Shown in pieces: positions 62,018 through 64,000 of a stretch of 64,000 bases of DNA. The notes under the pieces were generated by a model. The model saw nothing but the letters and a program-made list of their open reading frames with translations, made no database searches and was not told where the DNA came from. The stretch covers positions 112,373 to 176,372 of the forward strand of contig NZ_WHUT02000009.1 in NCBI RefSeq assembly GCF_009380135.2, read 5' to 3'. Origin of the DNA: Fertoeibacter niger (GTDB lineage Bacteria; Pseudomonadota; Alphaproteobacteria; Rhodobacterales; Rhodobacteraceae). Each line of letters opens with the position of its first letter. Within the stretch, counting starts at the first letter, position 1. The translations under genes were made by a program, and so were the position numbers.

Positions 62018-62040
62018 ACCGGCGGCGCGGGGCCGCCGGT
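62018..62040 (-). other. Stem-loop between dctP and dctQ genes
   Basis: Perfect 9-bp stem ACCGGCGGC/GCCGCCGGT with 5-nt loop, 11 nt past the dctP stop; no T-tract. Same position relative to the binding-protein gene as in the rha and polyamine operons. Confidence 0.6.
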
Positions 62041-62050
62041 GGTGCTATGG

Positions 62051-63094
62051 TCAGTTGGTGGCGGAATGCTTGGCGATGGCCGCGCGGGCCTCTTCCAGCA
62101 GGGCGGCACCATCAATGCCCTTTTCGGTGATCTCGGTCAGCCAGGTGTCGATGGTGGGCTGGGCCGCCACCTTCCATTCCTCGATCTGTTCCGGCGTCAG
62201 CTCGACAATCGTGTTGCCGGCATCGACGGCCAGTTGCCGCGCCGGGCCATCGGCCTCTTGCGACACGCGGCCCGCCATGGCCGAAAACTCCAGCCCCGAA
62301 TTGGCGTCGATGATGGCCTTCAGATCATCCGGCAGGCCCGCATAGACATCCTTGTTCATCGCCATCACGAAAGCGGCGGTGTAAAGCGGCGCGCCCGGAA
62401 ATTCGGTGTGGTTGCCCAGCAGTTCCGACAGGCGGATAGAACCAGTCACTTCCCACGGGATGATAGTGGCGTCGATCACGCCTTTCGACAGCGCCTCGGG
62501 CACCGCAGGCACCGGCATGCCAACCGCCGTGGCACCCAGCGATGTGGCCATCATGTTGGTCACGCGGGTGGGTGCGCGCAGTTTCACGCCGGCCAGATCG
62601 GCCACCGACGTGATGGGTGTTTTGGAATGGATCAGCCCCGGCCCATGGGTCCACAGACCCAGCACCTTGATATCCTTGAACTCGCCGTCGATCATGTATT
62701 TCTCGGCCAGTTCCCAGTAGGCGCGCGAGGTGGCCTCGGCATCGCCCGCTACGAAGGGCAGTTCGAACACTTCGGATTGCGGGAAGCGGCCGGGGGTATA
62801 GCCGGGCAGCGTCCAGACGATATCGGCGATGCCATCTACCACCTGATCCATCAGATCGGTGGGTTTGCCGCCCAGTTGCATGGCGGGGTACTGCTCGATC
62901 TTGATGCGCCCGCCCGATTCCGCCTCGACCTTCTTGGCCCAGACGTCCAGCACCAGCGAGGGGATGGGCGCCTGCTGCGGCAGGAACTGGTGGAACTTCA
63001 GCGTCACCTCTTGCGCAAAAGCGGCCGATGACAGCAATGTTGCAAATGCAACGGAGCAGGCGAGTTTCAAGGCCTGACGACGTGGTGTGTTCAT
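62051..63094 (-). CDS. TRAP periplasmic binding protein (DctP)
   Basis: 347 aa from ATG 63094 (GGAGG 8 nt upstream), signal peptide MNTPRRQALKLACSVAFATLLSSAAFAQ. DctP fold with VTLKFHQFLPQQAPI, the conserved Arg segment VKLRAPTRVTNMM and VPEALSKGVIDATIIPWE. The Arg in KLRAP normally binds the ligand carboxylate. Ligand unknown (an organic acid). Confidence 0.9.
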   Translation of the reverse strand: MNTPRRQALKLACSVAFATLLSSAAFAQEVTLKFHQFLPQQAPIPSLVLDVWAKKVEAESGGRIKIEQYPAMQLGGKPTDLMDQVVDGIADIVWTLPGYTPGRFPQSEVFELPFVAGDAEATSRAYWELAEKYMIDGEFKDIKVLGLWTHGPGLIHSKTPITSVADLAGVKLRAPTRVTNMMATSLGATAVGMPVPAVPEALSKGVIDATIIPWEVTGSIRLSELLGNHTEFPGAPLYTAAFVMAMNKDVYAGLPDDLKAIIDANSGLEFSAMAGRVSQEADGPARQLAVDAGNTIVELTPEQIEEWKVAAQPTIDTWLTEITEKGIDGAALLEEARAAIAKHSATN

Positions 63095-63261
63095 GGTATT
63101 CTCCTCCCTGGGCATGGCTCCGGCACGCTTCGGCCGGTATTCAGTGTCGGCACCGCACGCGCGCCGCGCCGTATTCGACAGAGATCCGGGTCTCCCCCCG
63201 CGAATCTTGCCGTCAAACGCTATTCATCATCATTGTTATACTTCATGTCAATTCGCATGTG

Positions 63262-63285
63262 AAAAACCCGGCCACATGGGCCGGG
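63262..63285 (-). terminator. Rho-independent terminator of the RND gene
   Basis: On the minus strand CCCGGCC/GGCCGGG stem (7 bp, loop 5) followed by five U from AAAAA at 63262-63266, 13 nt beyond the RND stop. The AT-rich stretch 63221-63260 that follows carries a TTGACA box (minus strand 63251-63246) as a possible dctP promoter. Confidence 0.75.
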
Positions 63286-63297
63286 CTGTTCATCGCA

Positions 63298-64000
63298 TTA
63301 TTCCGCGACGTGCAGCGGTATGGGTGGGCGGCGCGGGCCAAGCTGCGCCTCCAACCCGCCGATCCTGGCCGTCAGCGCCGCGATGTCAGACTCGCGTGCC
63401 GCTATCTGCGCCGCCAGAACCGAAGCAGCGGGTTCGTCAGGCTCCGCCTCTTTCGGGCCGATGAAGCGGCTGAAAATCTTGCCCAGCAGCCACGAAAGAT
63501 CATCCATGATCAGATAGAACGATGGCACGACCACAAGGCTGAGAACGGTTGACACGATGATGCCGCCGATCACAGCCGTGGCCATCGGTGCGCGGAACGA
63601 TCCGCCCTCGCCCACCCCCAGCGCCGAGGGCAGCATGCCCGCCGACATGGCGATCGAGGTCATCACGATGGGCCGCGCGCGTTTGTGCCCGGCCTCCATC
63701 ACCGCCTTCACCCGGTCCATGCCCTGATGCTGCATCTCGATGGCAAAGTCGATCAGCAGGATGGCGTTCTTGGTCACGATGCCCATCAGCATCAGGATGC
63801 CGATCAGCACGGGCATCGACACCGCAGACCCGGTGATGATCAGCGCCGCCGCCACGCCACCGATGGCCAGCGGCAGGCTGAACAGGATGGTAAAGGGCTG
63901 AATGACGGATTTGAACAGCAGGATCAGCACCGTCAGCACCAGCATCAGGCCCATGATCATGGCGTTGCCAAAGCTGGCGGTCAGTTCGGCCTGAATTTCC
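63298..64000 (-). CDS. RND efflux pump permease (AcrB/HAE1-like), 5' part beyond window
   Basis: C-terminal 233 codons. Last membrane helices of an AcrB-type inner-membrane proton antiporter: FTILFSLPLAIGGVAAALIITG, IGILMLMGIVTKNAILLIDFA, RARPIVMTSIAMSAGMLPSALG, GGIIVSTVLSLVVVPSFYLIM, all canonical. The extra C-terminal tail (about 60 residues) contains a short coiled coil (AAQIAARESDIAALTARIGGLEAQL). The gene continues to the right of the window. Confidence 0.9.
   Translation of the reverse strand, partial: EIQAELTASFGNAMIMGLMLVLTVLILLFKSVIQPFTILFSLPLAIGGVAAALIITGSAVSMPVLIGILMLMGIVTKNAILLIDFAIEMQHQGMDRVKAVMEAGHKRARPIVMTSIAMSAGMLPSALGVGEGGSFRAPMATAVIGGIIVSTVLSLVVVPSFYLIMDDLSWLLGKIFSRFIGPKEAEPDEPAASVLAAQIAARESDIAALTARIGGLEAQLGPRRPPIPLHVAE

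Noticed and set aside
1..64000. CRISPR arrays, tRNA and rRNA genes, attachment sites
   Set aside because: No regularly spaced repeats of the right length and no cloverleaf or rRNA motifs noticed. A tRNAscan or CRISPRfinder run would settle it.

Overview
The window is high-GC DNA from an alphaproteobacterium, most likely Rhodobacterales (Paracoccus/Rhodobacter/Gemmobacter-like). The reasons are a PhyR-NepR-EcfG general stress response (GSR) locus, a SigF/NrsF-type sigma/anti-sigma pair, a rhaRSTPQUK/rhaDI rhamnose locus of the rhizobial type, many ABC and TRAP solute systems, and ATGA-coupled operons. No rRNA, tRNA or CRISPR array was seen. Identifications come from reading the protein and DNA sequence only; no database search was run.

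Region 1 (about 1.7-14.3 kb) is a compact general-stress island. The core regulators are phyR (-), then nepR, ecfG and a membrane HisKA_2/HWE-type histidine kinase (+), with a palindromic divergent promoter between the two arms. Around them I find the EcfG promoter motif GGAAC-N16/17-CGTT ten times, plus one near match (AGTT) for phyR. The targets are a secreted 163-aa protein, dps, a phospholipase D-like protein, an AI-2E-family permease, CsbD, a four-gene envelope operon (PLDc_N, DUF883-like, holin-like, DUF3618), DUF1328 and a PRC-barrel protein. One more motif drives a gene-less 140-nt stretch folding into three stem-loops and ending in an intrinsic terminator: a candidate GSR small RNA at 1775-1915.

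Region 2 (14.4-28 kb) is chromosomal metabolism. It holds a sigma/NrsF pair; a LysR-regulated glutaryl-CoA dehydrogenase; then a fused E1 alpha/beta 2-oxoacid dehydrogenase, a FabD-like protein and an ALDH7-type aminoadipate-semialdehyde dehydrogenase, which together suggest lysine/2-oxoadipate degradation; then DUF2218, an HTH protein, an MFS exporter and an NTF2-FMO fusion.

Region 3 (28-38.7 kb) is a full L-rhamnose locus: rhaR-S-T-P-Q-U-K on minus and rhaD-rhaI on plus, with a striking 10-bp-phased heptamer operator array between them. Region 4 (38.9-46.4 kb) is a LysR-linked polyamine/guanidino-compound operon: binding protein, ATPase, two permeases, aminobutyraldehyde-type dehydrogenase and a ureohydrolase.

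Region 5 (46.5-59.6 kb) looks acquired. Codon use is visibly less G/C-ending, and the right side ends in a decayed IS3-family element. It holds a CGNR/ABATE regulator, a GntR regulator and a 12-gene catabolic operon (FAH hydrolase, two-domain VOC/extradiol-like protein, three SDRs, NTF2-like protein, two tandem paralogous sugar-binding proteins, one ABC ATPase, one permease, small VOC protein, HisD-family dehydrogenase). I cannot match it to a described pathway.

Region 6 (59.7-64 kb) has a MarR gene behind a TRAP transporter operon, and the 3' end of an RND efflux pump gene. In three unrelated transport operons a strong stem-loop sits directly after the binding-protein gene, consistent with differential expression of the subunits.
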